From positions 21,679 to 85,678 of the forward strand of contig NZ_JABKKJ010000012.1 of NCBI RefSeq assembly GCF_013166515.1: a stretch of DNA of 64,000 bases. Reading direction: 5' to 3'. The stretch is from Xylanibacter caecicola (lineage in GTDB: Bacteria; Bacteroidota; Bacteroidia; Bacteroidales; Bacteroidaceae). Under the pieces are notes generated by a model. That model was not told where the DNA came from. It worked only from the letters and a program-made list of their open reading frames with translations, and did not search any database. Shown here in pieces: positions 45,022 to 54,779 of this stretch. The position numbers and the translations under genes are program-made. Numbering within the stretch: the first letter of the stretch is position 1; every line of letters starts with the position of its first letter.

Positions 45022-46503
45022 TTACAGGATGTTCTGGAGTATCGGTCCGACAGCATCACCGATGACATTGCTTGCCCACAGCGGCGCAAGTCCAAAGCCA
45101 GCAACGCTGAAGATGAGGCAGCAAACAGAGAAACGCTCATCCCATGTGGCATCGGTAAGTGTTTCATAATGCGGGTCGGCAACCTTCTGGAAAAGTATCT
45201 TGCCCACAACACGCAGAATGTAAACTGCCGTAACAACTATACTTGTACATGCAATGATTGTTGCCGTGCGGTGGAATGTGTCGGCATTCTCAAACGAACC
45301 GACAAAGATTGTCATCTCTGCAATGAAGCCCGAGAAGCCCGGCAGACCAAGGTTTGCAAGACCGGCTATGACATAGCCTACACTCAAGAAAGGCATAATC
45401 TTCATCAAACCGCCCAGCTTGCGTATGTCACGAGTGTGCGTACGACCGTAAATCATACCTATCAAGGCAAAGAAGAGAGCTGTCATAAGTCCGTGCGAAA
45501 GCATCTGCAGTATGGCACCGGTACATGCCGTGCGTGTCATCATGAGCAAGGCAAAGAGCACCAGTCCGCAGTGCGACACAGACGAATAGGCGTTGATATA
45601 CTTCAAGTCGGTCTGCACACATGCCGAAAGGGCACCATATACAACGGATATCGTGGTAAGTATAAGGAATATCCAGCTGAGTTCACGGGCAGCCTCGGGC
45701 AGCAGGAACATTGCAACACGGAAACATCCGTAGCCTCCAAGCTTCATAAGCACACCGGCATGAAGCATTGACACGGCAGTAGGTGCCGAAGCATGACCGT
45801 CGGGACTCCAAGTATGGAACGGGAAAAGCGCGCCAAGAACACCGAAGCCGATAAAGATAAACGGGAAGAAAACTTTCTGCACTTCAACCGGAATATTGTG
45901 TTTTGCTGCAATCTCCAGCACATTCATGGTGTCTGCACCGCTGAAGAAATAGATGCCGAGGATACCGAGGATAAGAAGAGCCGAGCCTCCCATCAACATC
46001 AATGTAAGCTTCATGGCGGCATATTCCTTGTTGCCGCTGCCCCATACACCTATAAGCAGGTACATCGGGATAAGCGCAACCTCATAAAACACGAACATAG
46101 TGAAGAGGTCGATGCTTATGAAGAAACCATAAACTCCGGTGCTAAGCAATGTGAACCAGAGGAAATACTCTTTTGTCATAGGCTTCAACTGCCATGAAGC
46201 AAAAGTTCCGGTAAAAACGATGATGCTTGAAAGAAGCAGCATCACGACAGATATACCGTCTACTCCCACAGAATAGGCTATGTTAAGCGGCTTAAACCAT
46301 GGAACTGAATATGTAAACAACATGGCATCGGTGTTGCCTGCGCCACGCATCTGTACAAATGTGACTGTAAGCCAGACTGACAGCAGGAGCAGACATGTGG
46401 AACCTGCCACCATCACGCCACGTACCTGATTAAGGTTGCGCGACAACCACAAGCCGAGCAACATCAGTACGGGAATTACAACGAATAAACTTAATATACT
46501 CAT
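45022..46503 (-). CDS. nuoM: NADH-quinone oxidoreductase subunit M
   Basis: 493 residues, polytopic. It has the typical FYEVALIPMYLLIGVWG, FPFHTWSPDGHASAPTAVS and GLPGFSGFIAEMTIFVG motifs of the NuoM antiporter-like subunit. It is membrane-embedded in the proton-pumping arm, 7 bp after nuoL. Confidence 0.96.
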   Translation of the reverse strand: MSILSLFVVIPVLMLLGLWLSRNLNQVRGVMVAGSTCLLLLSVWLTVTFVQMRGAGNTDAMLFTYSVPWFKPLNIAYSVGVDGISVVMLLLSSIIVFTGTFASWQLKPMTKEYFLWFTLLSTGVYGFFISIDLFTMFVFYEVALIPMYLLIGVWGSGNKEYAAMKLTLMLMGGSALLILGILGIYFFSGADTMNVLEIAAKHNIPVEVQKVFFPFIFIGFGVLGALFPFHTWSPDGHASAPTAVSMLHAGVLMKLGGYGCFRVAMFLLPEAARELSWIFLILTTISVVYGALSACVQTDLKYINAYSSVSHCGLVLFALLMMTRTACTGAILQMLSHGLMTALFFALIGMIYGRTHTRDIRKLGGLMKIMPFLSVGYVIAGLANLGLPGFSGFIAEMTIFVGSFENADTFHRTATIIACTSIVVTAVYILRVVGKILFQKVADPHYETLTDATWDERFSVCCLIFSVAGFGLAPLWASNVIGDAVGPILQNIL

Positions 46504-46510
46504 CTTATTA

Positions 46511-48469
46511 TTATATGCAAAGTAATACTAATGTTAATGCCACTGCTCCTGACAGGAACCATACCGCATAATGACGAACGTCGCCGCTCTGCCACCCGCG
46601 CATGCTCTCGCCACCTTCGTTTGCGCCCCATGCAAGGAAGTCAAACGTTCCGTCAACCACATGACGGTCGAACCATGCGATAGGAGTTGAAACAAGGCGG
46701 AATATGATTTTATGTGTAACAAACATATAGACCTCGTCCATATAGAAGCGCTTGTAAGCCGCACGGTGAAGTTTCGGGAAACGGCGGTAAAGCATGTCGG
46801 CAACAGGCTGTTTCTCACCTTTATATATATATGTGGCAAGAGCTATGCTGATAACTGCTATTACGCATGATGTAACGGCAACCTGTGTATCGAGGTGTAT
46901 CTGATAATCCTGTCCGCTTGCACTTACAAATGAGCCGAAATTCACAGCCCAACCGCATGTAATGGTTATCACAGAAAGGATTATAAGCGGAACGGTCATT
47001 GTGAGGGGTGCTTCATGCGGTGTATGGTGTGCATGCAGTTCCTTGTTTTCCGTGCCCCAGAATATACCGTAATACAGACGGAACATATAGAAAGCCGTCA
47101 TCGCAGCAATGCCTGTCATAATCCATCCCACAACAGGACTGTATGCAAAGCATGCCGTTATAATCTCGTCTTTTGAGAAAAATCCTGAGAAAGGAGGAAT
47201 TCCCGATATTGCAAGACATGAGATAAGGAACGTGATGTGTGTAACAGGCATGTACTTGCGCAACCCTCCCATCGCCGACATCTCATTAGAGTGTACGGCA
47301 TGGATTATACATCCGGCACCAAGGAACAGACATGCCTTGAACATGGCATGTGTGAACAGGTGGAACATAGAAGCCATATAGCCAAGTTGCGCATGATTGT
47401 CGAGCACAGCCTCATGACCGGGCAGGCAAACACCCAAAGCCACCATCATGAATGCTATCTGTGATATTGTCGAGAATGCAAGCACACGCTTGATGTCGCT
47501 CTGCGCACAAGCAACGGCCGCTGCATAGAATGCCGTGAACACGCCTACATATACCACAATGCTCATCTGCTCCGGAGCATACTCAATCCACAACGGGAAC
47601 ATACGTGCTATCTGGAACACACCGGCAACAACCATGGTTGCGGCATGTATGAGGGCACTGACAGGTGTAGGACCTTCCATGGCATCGGGCAACCATATAT
47701 GCAACGGGAACATGGCACTCTTACCTGCACCGCCGATAAACATCAGCACAAGGGCTGTAGGTATGATGAAACCACCAGCTGCAACAGCCTTGACAACATC
47801 AACCGGGATGAAAGGCGCAGCGCCGTTACCCATAACGATGTCTCCCGCGAACGAGAAACTGAACGAGTTAGTATAATAACCGAACAGCAATATACCGATG
47901 AGGAAGAACATATCGGCAAAGCGCGTCACGATAAATGCCTTCTTAGAGGCTGCAACCGCTGCATGCAGAGGATAGTAGAAGCCGATGAGGAGGTATGAAC
48001 TTACACCTACAAGCTCCCAGAATAGATACATCTGGAAGATGTTTGTAGCAACAACAAGTCCGAGCATCGACATCGTAAACAAACTGAGGAAAGCATAATA
48101 ACGCTGAAATCCCTTCTCGCCGTGCATGTATCCAAAAGAATAGATATGCACCATAAGGCTGACCGTAGAGATAACGATGAGCATCATCACCGATATCGGG
48201 TCGAGCAATATACCGAGGTCGAAATTAAGCGCGCCCAATGGCAACCACGTAAAGTTGTATGGCACCAAAGTGGCAAAGGTGCCGTCGGCACCACGCCCTG
48301 CCGTGAAATAGCAGAAAGCCGTATAATAAGAGAGCACGGTAACGATACCAAGCGAAGTGGTGCCGATAAGCCCTGCAACCTTATGAGACATCTTCATGCC
48401 GGCAAGTCCCAACACCACGAATGTGAGAGCAGGCAGCAGAAGTATCAAAAATACAAAACTATAATCCAT
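46511..48469 (-). CDS. nuoL: NADH-quinone oxidoreductase subunit L
   Basis: 652 residues, with the longest set of helices in the operon and an extended C-terminal part for the lateral helix. Motifs include FWELVGVSSYLLIGFYY, FPLHIWLPDAMEGPTPVSAL and GIPPFSGFFSKDEI. A distal proton-pumping subunit of complex I; starts 10 bp after nuoK. Confidence 0.96.
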   Translation of the reverse strand: MDYSFVFLILLLPALTFVVLGLAGMKMSHKVAGLIGTTSLGIVTVLSYYTAFCYFTAGRGADGTFATLVPYNFTWLPLGALNFDLGILLDPISVMMLIVISTVSLMVHIYSFGYMHGEKGFQRYYAFLSLFTMSMLGLVVATNIFQMYLFWELVGVSSYLLIGFYYPLHAAVAASKKAFIVTRFADMFFLIGILLFGYYTNSFSFSFAGDIVMGNGAAPFIPVDVVKAVAAGGFIIPTALVLMFIGGAGKSAMFPLHIWLPDAMEGPTPVSALIHAATMVVAGVFQIARMFPLWIEYAPEQMSIVVYVGVFTAFYAAAVACAQSDIKRVLAFSTISQIAFMMVALGVCLPGHEAVLDNHAQLGYMASMFHLFTHAMFKACLFLGAGCIIHAVHSNEMSAMGGLRKYMPVTHITFLISCLAISGIPPFSGFFSKDEIITACFAYSPVVGWIMTGIAAMTAFYMFRLYYGIFWGTENKELHAHHTPHEAPLTMTVPLIILSVITITCGWAVNFGSFVSASGQDYQIHLDTQVAVTSCVIAVISIALATYIYKGEKQPVADMLYRRFPKLHRAAYKRFYMDEVYMFVTHKIIFRLVSTPIAWFDRHVVDGTFDFLAWGANEGGESMRGWQSGDVRHYAVWFLSGAVALTLVLLCI

Positions 48470-48479
48470 AATCCAATAA

Positions 48480-48788
48480 TTAATTTTTCATGTTTTCAAT
48501 ACTGTTCACCTGGTCGCTGTGGTAATTGCGGTAAACATTTATAATAATAGCTATAGCCACTGCCGATTCTGCCGCACTTACACCAATACTGAACAGTGTG
48601 AAGAAGAAACCTTCAAACTGACCTGGGAAAAGAATGCGGTTGAAAGCAGCAAAGTTTATGTCTACAGAGTTGAGAATAAGCTCCACGGAAATAAGCATGG
48701 CTATCAAATTACGGCGCGTTATAAAGCCAAATACACCGATAAAGAACAACAGTGCGGAAAGCACAAAGAAACATTCTACTGGTACCAT
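48480..48788 (-). CDS. nuoK: NADH-quinone oxidoreductase subunit K
   Basis: 102 residues, three membrane helices, with the conserved intramembrane Glu in LISVELILNSVDINF. Also present is SAAESAVAIAIIINVYR. Small proton-channel subunit; 7 bp after nuoJ. Confidence 0.96.
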   Translation of the reverse strand: MVPVECFFVLSALLFFIGVFGFITRRNLIAMLISVELILNSVDINFAAFNRILFPGQFEGFFFTLFSIGVSAAESAVAIAIIINVYRNYHSDQVNSIENMKN

Positions 48789-48795
48789 ACTTATA

Positions 48796-49308
48796 TTACT
48801 CCTTTCTTGAAATTACTATTCCACCTATTATACATGCCAGCAGGAACACCGAAATAAACTCGAACGGGAGTACATACTGGTATTTCTCCGACCCCATGAG
48901 CGCCGTTCCGACTGTTTTCATCGGCACTTCGACATCAGCCATCTGTGCCGACATGTCAATAAACTTGTTCTTAAGGAACACGCCAATAACCGTAACCAGA
49001 CCTATGAGCGTTATAAGCGCATATGAAACAAAACGTCCTGGCTTGACACGCTCTGTAAGCCCCTGAAGAGTACGCTTGCTTACAAGCTGTATCGCAAAGA
49101 TGTAAATCATCGTGACACCTCCGGCATATATGCTTATCTGAGCCGCCCCAAGGAACGTATAGTCGAGCAGGAAGTAGAGACCTGCCACGCCAAAAAGAAC
49201 AAACAGCAGGAAAGTGGCAGCACGCATGATCCTTGTCGTAGTGACGCACATCACCGCCGAACCAAGGATGACAACTGCAAGAATTGCAAATACTATTAAA
49301 TTAGCCAT
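48796..49308 (-). CDS. nuoJ: NADH-quinone oxidoreductase subunit J
   Basis: 170 residues from ATG 49308 (MANLIVFAILAVVILGSAVM). The longer frame to 49470 overlaps nuoI and its extra N-terminus is not NuoJ-like. It has five helices with LGAAQISIYAGGVTMIYIFAI. Membrane subunit of complex I. Confidence 0.94.
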   Translation of the reverse strand: MANLIVFAILAVVILGSAVMCVTTTRIMRAATFLLFVLFGVAGLYFLLDYTFLGAAQISIYAGGVTMIYIFAIQLVSKRTLQGLTERVKPGRFVSYALITLIGLVTVIGVFLKNKFIDMSAQMADVEVPMKTVGTALMGSEKYQYVLPFEFISVFLLACIIGGIVISRKE

Positions 49309-49324
49309 ATTAATGAAATCCTCC

Positions 49325-49849
49325 TTATTTTGTTCCTGTATTGAATTTACCGATTTCCATCTCAGCACCGCCATCCGTAAGTCCGGGAAGGACAGGTTCG
49401 AACTTCTCCTTGTCCAAATGCAGAACAAGAGAGTCTCTGCTGAAAGTAGAGTTCTCGAACTCATTGACAAACTTTATGGCATCCTGCGGACAAACGTTGA
49501 CGCAAAGCTGACAGAACATGCACTCGCCCAAATCATACTGATAATCGACCAGTCTGCGTTTCTTCTTTCCGTCAACTTCCACCATTTCAGACTTTATGGT
49601 GATTGTTCCGTTGGGGCATGCCTTCTCACACAACGTACATGCGATACACTTGTTGTTGCCCTCCGCATCCTGCGGCATTATGAGCCGTCCGCGGTGGCGG
49701 CTTGCAACGTGCAGCACAGTCTTACGGTTTTCAGGATACTGTTCTGTCACCTTCGGCGTGAAATACTCGCGCCAGGTAACGCCCAGTCCGGTAAGGAGCG
49801 ACTTGACCGCATCCTTTATACCTCCGAAATATGATTGATTATTTTCCAT
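49325..49849 (-). CDS. nuoI: NADH-quinone oxidoreductase subunit I (2x[4Fe-4S])
   Basis: 174 residues. Two ferredoxin motifs, CIACTLCEKACP and CMFCQLCVNVCP, hold clusters N6a and N6b, which pass electrons toward NuoB. The N-terminal helix anchors it to NuoH, encoded 13 bp upstream. Confidence 0.96.
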   Translation of the reverse strand: MENNQSYFGGIKDAVKSLLTGLGVTWREYFTPKVTEQYPENRKTVLHVASRHRGRLIMPQDAEGNNKCIACTLCEKACPNGTITIKSEMVEVDGKKKRRLVDYQYDLGECMFCQLCVNVCPQDAIKFVNEFENSTFSRDSLVLHLDKEKFEPVLPGLTDGGAEMEIGKFNTGTK

Positions 49850-49862
49850 TTTCCAATATCAT

Positions 49863-50948
49863 TTAAAAATGAAGTCCCAATGCAGCAACGACTGTCATGA
49901 GTACAAGATTGAGCAGTGCCAGCGGCATGAGATATTTCCACTCCAGTTTCAGTATCTGGTCGATACGCAGGCGCGGATATGTCCACTTTATCCAAAGCAA
50001 TATCCACACAAGCAGGAACGTCTTGCCGCAGAACCAGAAGAATCCGGGAATGTAGTCAAGAACCGTATCCACTTGGGCTACGCCTATGTGCAAAGGCATC
50101 CATCCGCCGAGGAACACCGTGGCTGCAACGCCGGCTATAATAAAGAGGTTGAGGTACTCGGCAAGGTAGAAATATCCGAATCCCATACCCGAATACTCCG
50201 TATGATAGCCTGCCGTAAGCTCACTCTCAGCCTCGGGAAGGTCGAACGGACCACGGTTTGCCTCGGCATTACCCGCAATGAGGAACACGACCAATGCTAT
50301 TATGGCAGGTATATGTCCCTTGAATATCAACCAACCGAAAGCATCGCCCTGTGCCTCCACTATTCCGGACAGCTGCATGGTGCCGGTAAGCACGACAGCG
50401 GAAATAAGACACAGGCACAATGACATCTCGTATGAAATCATCTGAACCGCACCACGCATGGCGGATACAAGGCTATACTTATTGTTCGAACTCCAACCTG
50501 CAAGGAACACTCCGACAACGCCAATGCTTGATATTGCCGTAAGCAGGAATATGCCCACATTGAAATCAAGTACGGCAGCCCCCTTGTTCCATGGAAGGAA
50601 TGCAAAAGCACCCACCGAACCTATAAGAACAAGGAACGGAGCTATCATGTAAAGCAGCTTGTCCGCCTTGTCTACAAAGAATATCTCCTTGATAAGCATT
50701 TTCAACACATCGGCAGGAACCTGCAACAGTCCCCAGAAGCCTACACGCATCGGACCGAGGCGGCACTGGAAATAGGCACACACCTTACGCTCCATAAATA
50801 TAAGCACGATTGCTATGATGGCGTAAGCAGCAAGTATTATTACGCCTACAAGCACGCACTCTATCAGAATTGACAGGAAGTCACCGAGACCGAGTGTATC
50901 ACGGAGCAACGAGTCAAACCATGTTGTTATTAAACTGAAATCAAACAT
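49863..50948 (-). CDS. nuoH: NADH-quinone oxidoreductase subunit H
   Basis: 361 residues, about eight helices. It has the conserved ERKVCAYFQCRLGPMRVGFW loop, the acidic loop FDLPEAESELTAGYHTEYSG and FWFCGKTFLLVW. It forms the quinone-binding heel of complex I. It starts 65 bp after nuoCD. Confidence 0.96.
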   Translation of the reverse strand: MFDFSLITTWFDSLLRDTLGLGDFLSILIECVLVGVIILAAYAIIAIVLIFMERKVCAYFQCRLGPMRVGFWGLLQVPADVLKMLIKEIFFVDKADKLLYMIAPFLVLIGSVGAFAFLPWNKGAAVLDFNVGIFLLTAISSIGVVGVFLAGWSSNNKYSLVSAMRGAVQMISYEMSLCLCLISAVVLTGTMQLSGIVEAQGDAFGWLIFKGHIPAIIALVVFLIAGNAEANRGPFDLPEAESELTAGYHTEYSGMGFGYFYLAEYLNLFIIAGVAATVFLGGWMPLHIGVAQVDTVLDYIPGFFWFCGKTFLLVWILLWIKWTYPRLRIDQILKLEWKYLMPLALLNLVLMTVVAALGLHF

Positions 50949-51013
50949 ATATTTTCATGTTTTAAGGTTGCCCGCCGCACGACAACAAGATGAAGCGTGC
51001 GGCGGTGTACCGT

Positions 51014-52573
51014 TTATCTATCAATGTCAGGAATTACATAATCTAAAGTCGCACCTACTGATATAAGGTCGGCTATCTTCTCGCCGCGCAGTATCTCGTC
51101 CATAGCCGAAACAAGCGGAAGTCCCATCGGGCGGAACTTCAAGCGATAAGGACTCTTGTCGCCACGGCTGTCCAGATATACACCTATCTCGCCACGACTG
51201 CCCTCACAACTTGTATACCACTGTCCTTCCGGCACGCGGATTATAGGCTTCTGCTTTATGTAGAAGTCGCCCGCCGGTATATTGTCTATAAGCTGCTCTA
51301 TTATGCGGACACTCTGACGCATCTCGTCAAGACGCACCTTATAACGTGCAAAGCAGTCGCCCTCGGTATATGTAATCTCATCAAACTCAACATTGCCGTA
51401 CATGTCGTAAGGATGATTCTTACGCACATCATTATGCCAGCCTGCGGCACGTCCCGTACCTCCGGTACATCCGTATGATATGGCGTTTTCCTTGGACAGC
51501 ACGCCCACTCCCTTGAAGCGGTTCTGCAATATCACGTTGCCCGTGAACACATCATCATATTCCTTGAACATAGGCTTGATATACTCGCAGAGCTTCTTGA
51601 CGTTCTTCACGAAGTTCACGTCGATGTCGTCCTGCAATCCACCTATTCTATAATAGTTCTGTATCAGTCGTCCGCCGGTTGTCTCCTCCATGCAGTTGAG
51701 CACAGCCTCGCGGTCGCGCATACCGAAGATAAATGCAGTGAGTGCACCGAGGTCTTGCGCACAACATCCGTAGAACAGCAAGTGAGAGTCAAGACGCTGA
51801 AGTTCGTCCATTATCGTACGTATGTACTTTATGCGGTCTGTAAGCTCCACGCCCATAGCCTCCTCGACAACGGAGCACAGCGCGTGGCGGTTCATCATCG
51901 CACTGAGATAATCCAGACGGTCGGTCAGCGCAAGTGTTTGCGGATATGTATACTCTTCACACATCTTCTCCACACCACGGTGTATATATCCGCAGTGAGG
52001 ATAAATTTTGCGTATGGTTTCTCCGTCGAGAATGGTCTGCAGACGGAGCACACCATGTGTGGCAGGGTGCTGCGGACCGATGTTTATTACATAGTCATCG
52101 TCTGTAAACAACTTATGCTGTGTTGCCTGCAATGTACCGTCCTGCTTAAGGCTGTATTCCATTGTGTAGTCCGGTTCATTGTCATCCTCCAAAGAATAGC
52201 CTTCTTCTGCCTTGAAGTCCTTGCGGAACGGGTATCCCTTGAAGTCAGAACGCAGATACAGACGGCGCATGTCCTTGTTGCCGAGGAATATTATGCCGAA
52301 GAAGTCATAAACCTCGCGCTCGAGTATTTCAGCACCTTTCCACAAATGGCTCACGGTAGGGATATATGCCTTGTCGCGGTCTGAGGCAACGACTTTGACA
52401 GAAGTACGTTCGTGCGAACCGGTATTCTCCAATATATAGATACATCCAAGCCCTTCTTCACCGAAGTCCTCTCCCACTATGGTAACAAGAAAGTCAAAAT
52501 GCTTCTCTGTCTTCAACTTCGCCATTTCAGAGGCGAAATCTTTTACATCAAATATTTTATGCTCTAATTTCAT
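51014..52573 (-). CDS. nuoCD: NADH-quinone oxidoreductase fused subunit C/D
   Basis: 519 residues. An N-terminal NuoC part (about 1-130, with ILEREVYDFFGIIFLGNKD and RLYLRSDFKGYPFRKDF) is fused to a NuoD part (INIGPQHPATHGVLRLQTIL, HCGYIHRGVEKMCE, the quinone-site region YDMYGNVEF and the final VGATLDYVIPDIDR). Fused CD subunits occur in several bacteria. Peripheral arm near the quinone site. Confidence 0.96.
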   Translation of the reverse strand: MKLEHKIFDVKDFASEMAKLKTEKHFDFLVTIVGEDFGEEGLGCIYILENTGSHERTSVKVVASDRDKAYIPTVSHLWKGAEILEREVYDFFGIIFLGNKDMRRLYLRSDFKGYPFRKDFKAEEGYSLEDDNEPDYTMEYSLKQDGTLQATQHKLFTDDDYVINIGPQHPATHGVLRLQTILDGETIRKIYPHCGYIHRGVEKMCEEYTYPQTLALTDRLDYLSAMMNRHALCSVVEEAMGVELTDRIKYIRTIMDELQRLDSHLLFYGCCAQDLGALTAFIFGMRDREAVLNCMEETTGGRLIQNYYRIGGLQDDIDVNFVKNVKKLCEYIKPMFKEYDDVFTGNVILQNRFKGVGVLSKENAISYGCTGGTGRAAGWHNDVRKNHPYDMYGNVEFDEITYTEGDCFARYKVRLDEMRQSVRIIEQLIDNIPAGDFYIKQKPIIRVPEGQWYTSCEGSRGEIGVYLDSRGDKSPYRLKFRPMGLPLVSAMDEILRGEKIADLISVGATLDYVIPDIDR

Positions 52574-52587
52574 GTTTCGCCTCCTTA

Positions 52588-53202
52588 TTATTTATTAAAG
52601 TCTTTCGGAACATCCGTAACCACTATTGGTTTCTTTTCCTTACGGTTTGCACCGCCGAAGAACTTCTGGACCTTTATCTTACGCTGAAGCTGCATCATGC
52701 CATAGAGTATTGCCTCCGGACGCGGAGGGCAACCCGGCACGTAAACGTCTACGGGAACAATCTCGCCGATACCCTTCACCACATGATAGCTGCTCTTGAA
52801 CGGACCACCGCTAATGGCACATCCGCCAACGGCAACCACATACTTAGGCTCTGCCATCTGGTCATAAAGGCGTTTGAAAACAGGAGCCATCTTGTGCGTT
52901 ATCGTTCCGGCACACATTATGAGGTCTGCCTGGCGGGGTGAGTTACGGCAAACCTCAAAACCGAAACGTGCAAAGTCGTAACGTGCACATCCCACAGCCA
53001 TGAACTCGATACCGCAACAGCTCGTTGCAAATGTCAGAGACCATAGCGAGTTGCTGCGTCCCCAGTTCACAAGTTGATCCAAAGAACCGGTAATAACGTT
53101 TACGCCATTATCGTTCAGTTCTTTCACCAAGCCCTCAAGACTCTCGTTGTCCTTAAACTCTCCGTAAGGAATACTCTTGATTTCCGGTTTCTTTATTTCC
53201 AT
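52588..53202 (-). CDS. nuoB: NADH-quinone oxidoreductase subunit B
   Basis: 204 residues from ATG 53202 ([10 protein letters not shown]), which overlaps the nuoA stop by 10 bp; the frame is open to 53223. Ligands of the terminal cluster N2 are the adjacent cysteines in [11 protein letters not shown], and [16 protein letters not shown]. It hands electrons to quinone. Confidence 0.95.
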   Translation of the reverse strand: MEIKKPEIKSIPYGEFKDNESLEGLVKELNDNGVNVITGSLDQLVNWGRSNSLWSLTFATSCCGIEFMAVGCARYDFARFGFEVCRNSPRQADLIMCAGTITHKMAPVFKRLYDQMAEPKYVVAVGGCAISGGPFKSSYHVVKGIGEIVPVDVYVPGCPPRPEAILYGMMQLQRKIKVQKFFGGANRKEKKPIVVTDVPKDFNK

Positions 53203-53543
53203 TCCAATGCTCCTTTCCGCCAAGCGTATGCCAGGCCAAACACCAGTACTAACAAGAAGAACCCGATGCTGGCAAGCGCCATTGCACCAAATTCCTTAAC
53301 TACTACAGCCCATGGATAGAGGAAAACGGTTTCCACATCAAACATGAGAAACAGAATCGCAAAAAGGTAATAACCCACATGAACAGGTATCCACGACGAG
53401 CCGTGTGTGGGTATACCACACTCGAACGGCTCTCCTTTCACCCTGTTGTATGAGCGCGGACCTATAAGCTTAGCAATGACATAAGCAGCCGCTACCAATA
53501 CGATAGCCGTAATCAAAACGGTAATTAACAAGATAAAATACAT
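53193..53543 (-). CDS. nuoA: NADH-quinone oxidoreductase subunit A
   Basis: 116 residues, three helices. It has the conserved loop GEPFECGIP and the acidic helix [16 protein letters not shown]. First gene of nuoA-B-CD-H-I-J-K-L-M-N. No nuoE, nuoF or nuoG is present, so the complex lacks the NADH-oxidising module and must take electrons from another donor, as in other Bacteroidetes. Confidence 0.96.
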   Translation of the reverse strand: MYFILLITVLITAIVLVAAAYVIAKLIGPRSYNRVKGEPFECGIPTHGSSWIPVHVGYYLFAILFLMFDVETVFLYPWAVVVKEFGAMALASIGFFLLVLVFGLAYAWRKGALEWK

Positions 53544-53587
53544 ATATATATTGTATGATGATATTTAGACTTCTCTAAAAACGAGTG

Positions 53588-53595
53588 CAAAGGTA
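53588..53595 (-). promoter_or_regulatory. -7 box of the nuo operon promoter
   Basis: TACCTTTG (then C) on the minus strand, about 45 bp upstream of the nuoA ATG. The expected -33 position holds T-rich TGTTTTAT, not a clean TTTG. The rest of 53544-53794 contains no gene. Confidence 0.65.
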
Positions 53596-53794
53596 CACAT
53601 TTTATTGTAAATAAAACATTATTAACATTGTAAGTTTCTTTGTTTTTTGATTTCCCTGTCAATTGCCGACGTATTTCCACATCATTGCCATTAAAAAGTG
53701 AAGTCCACATGACAATCATAACATCGAAGCCAAGATTAGACATCCCTCATATAATACATTATATATAGACATTATGAATCAAACATAGCAGACA

Positions 53795-54493
53795 TCATCG
53801 AATCTTTCTTTTTCTTATTCTTTTCTCTTCTTTCTTCCATTTCTTCCACATATCTACATCATTCCACATCCATTTCTTCTGTTGCATTTTATTGTTTGAT
53901 TGCGGCAGTATATCCGAATGATAGAATTTATATTTCACTATTGTATCATTTTTGTACACTCTAGGAGGTTTTGAATTCGTATCAAAATTTAATATACGTA
54001 TAGCACTTATGGTATTGTCATCTTCTATTTTGTATTCAATCTTTGTCATGTCACGCCATAGGTTGCAGAACATGAGGAAGTCCCAATAATAATAATTTGC
54101 AGTAATCAAATCATTCTCAACCTTGTACACTCCTATATTATAGCTCCATTCCCCTTTAGTCCTTTTATATAGATCCCTATAAATTTCAGTAGACAAATCC
54201 GTTTTTATATCATTAAGATCTGCATCTGGTATCCATTTTGCACAAGTACCGTCTTTAAAAAAGATAAGACAATGTTTCCTATCAGAATCAACATAAAAGC
54301 CGTCTATTCTCATTTTGTTTTCAATACCGGTGTCTACTCCCGTCCATTTTATATCAGAACAAGACTTTATAACTTTCTTATTCTTATGAGATATTCTGGA
54401 ATTTAAATAAAAGATAGCAACACAATTGCTGGATAATACTATTGTCAATACCGATAATAATATTTTGATTATATGTTTTCTTAATAGTTTCAT
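53795..54493 (-). CDS. Hypothetical lipoprotein, paralogue of the RHS-linked lipoprotein at 56256
   Basis: 232 residues from ATG 54493 (MKLLRKHIIKILLSVLTIVL, signal ending near SSNC); the upstream frame to 54586 is not part of it. The C-terminus KKWMWNDVDMWKKWKKEEKR resembles KWLWESEGDWNKWKKEEK in the 228-codon lipoprotein gene at 56256. Both share a middle region like GFYVDSDRKHCLIFFKDGT. Possibly the immunity protein of an earlier toxin at this locus. Confidence 0.6.
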   Translation of the reverse strand: MKLLRKHIIKILLSVLTIVLSSNCVAIFYLNSRISHKNKKVIKSCSDIKWTGVDTGIENKMRIDGFYVDSDRKHCLIFFKDGTCAKWIPDADLNDIKTDLSTEIYRDLYKRTKGEWSYNIGVYKVENDLITANYYYWDFLMFCNLWRDMTKIEYKIEDDNTISAIRILNFDTNSKPPRVYKNDTIVKYKFYHSDILPQSNNKMQQKKWMWNDVDMWKKWKKEEKRIRKRKIR

Positions 54494-54586
54494 AATATAA
54501 AGATTTTGATCCTTAAATAAAAGAAAAAACTCTATCAAGCTCGATAGATAATAAATGAGAAAAAATCCACATTCTTTTGCAAACAC

Positions 54587-54766
54587 CTATCCTTTTTCTT
54601 TTCCTATAAATATTAATTCTTTCAACATAAAGTTGTTTCTATAAAAATCAAATTTTGCATCTCCATATTTAAATGAGTTATTCTCTTTAAAGTTTTTCAT
54701 TGCATCAAATCTCCTTCTCTGATTAAGACTCTGAATAATATCATACTTGGAATTCCTCCTGCGGTC
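54587..54766 (-). pseudogene. 3' remnant of an unidentified gene (toxin- or immunity-type)
   Basis: A 59-codon open stretch, bounded upstream by a stop at 54769, ends in TAG at 54587. It contains RRNSKYDIIQSLNQRRRFDAM and YGDAKFDFYRNNFMLKELIF. An ATG-started version is only 37 residues. It looks like the end of a deleted gene lying between immunity-type genes, as in RHS loci that have exchanged modules. Confidence 0.4.
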
Positions 54767-54779
54767 TTATGTGGAAAAA

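Noticed and set aside
49309..49470. N-terminal extension of nuoJ
   Set aside because: It overlaps nuoI and is not NuoJ-like; the start at 49308 gives the standard protein.
43532..53543. Loss of nuoE, nuoF and nuoG as an unusual deletion
   Set aside because: The 11-subunit form without the NADH module is the ordinary arrangement in Bacteroidetes.
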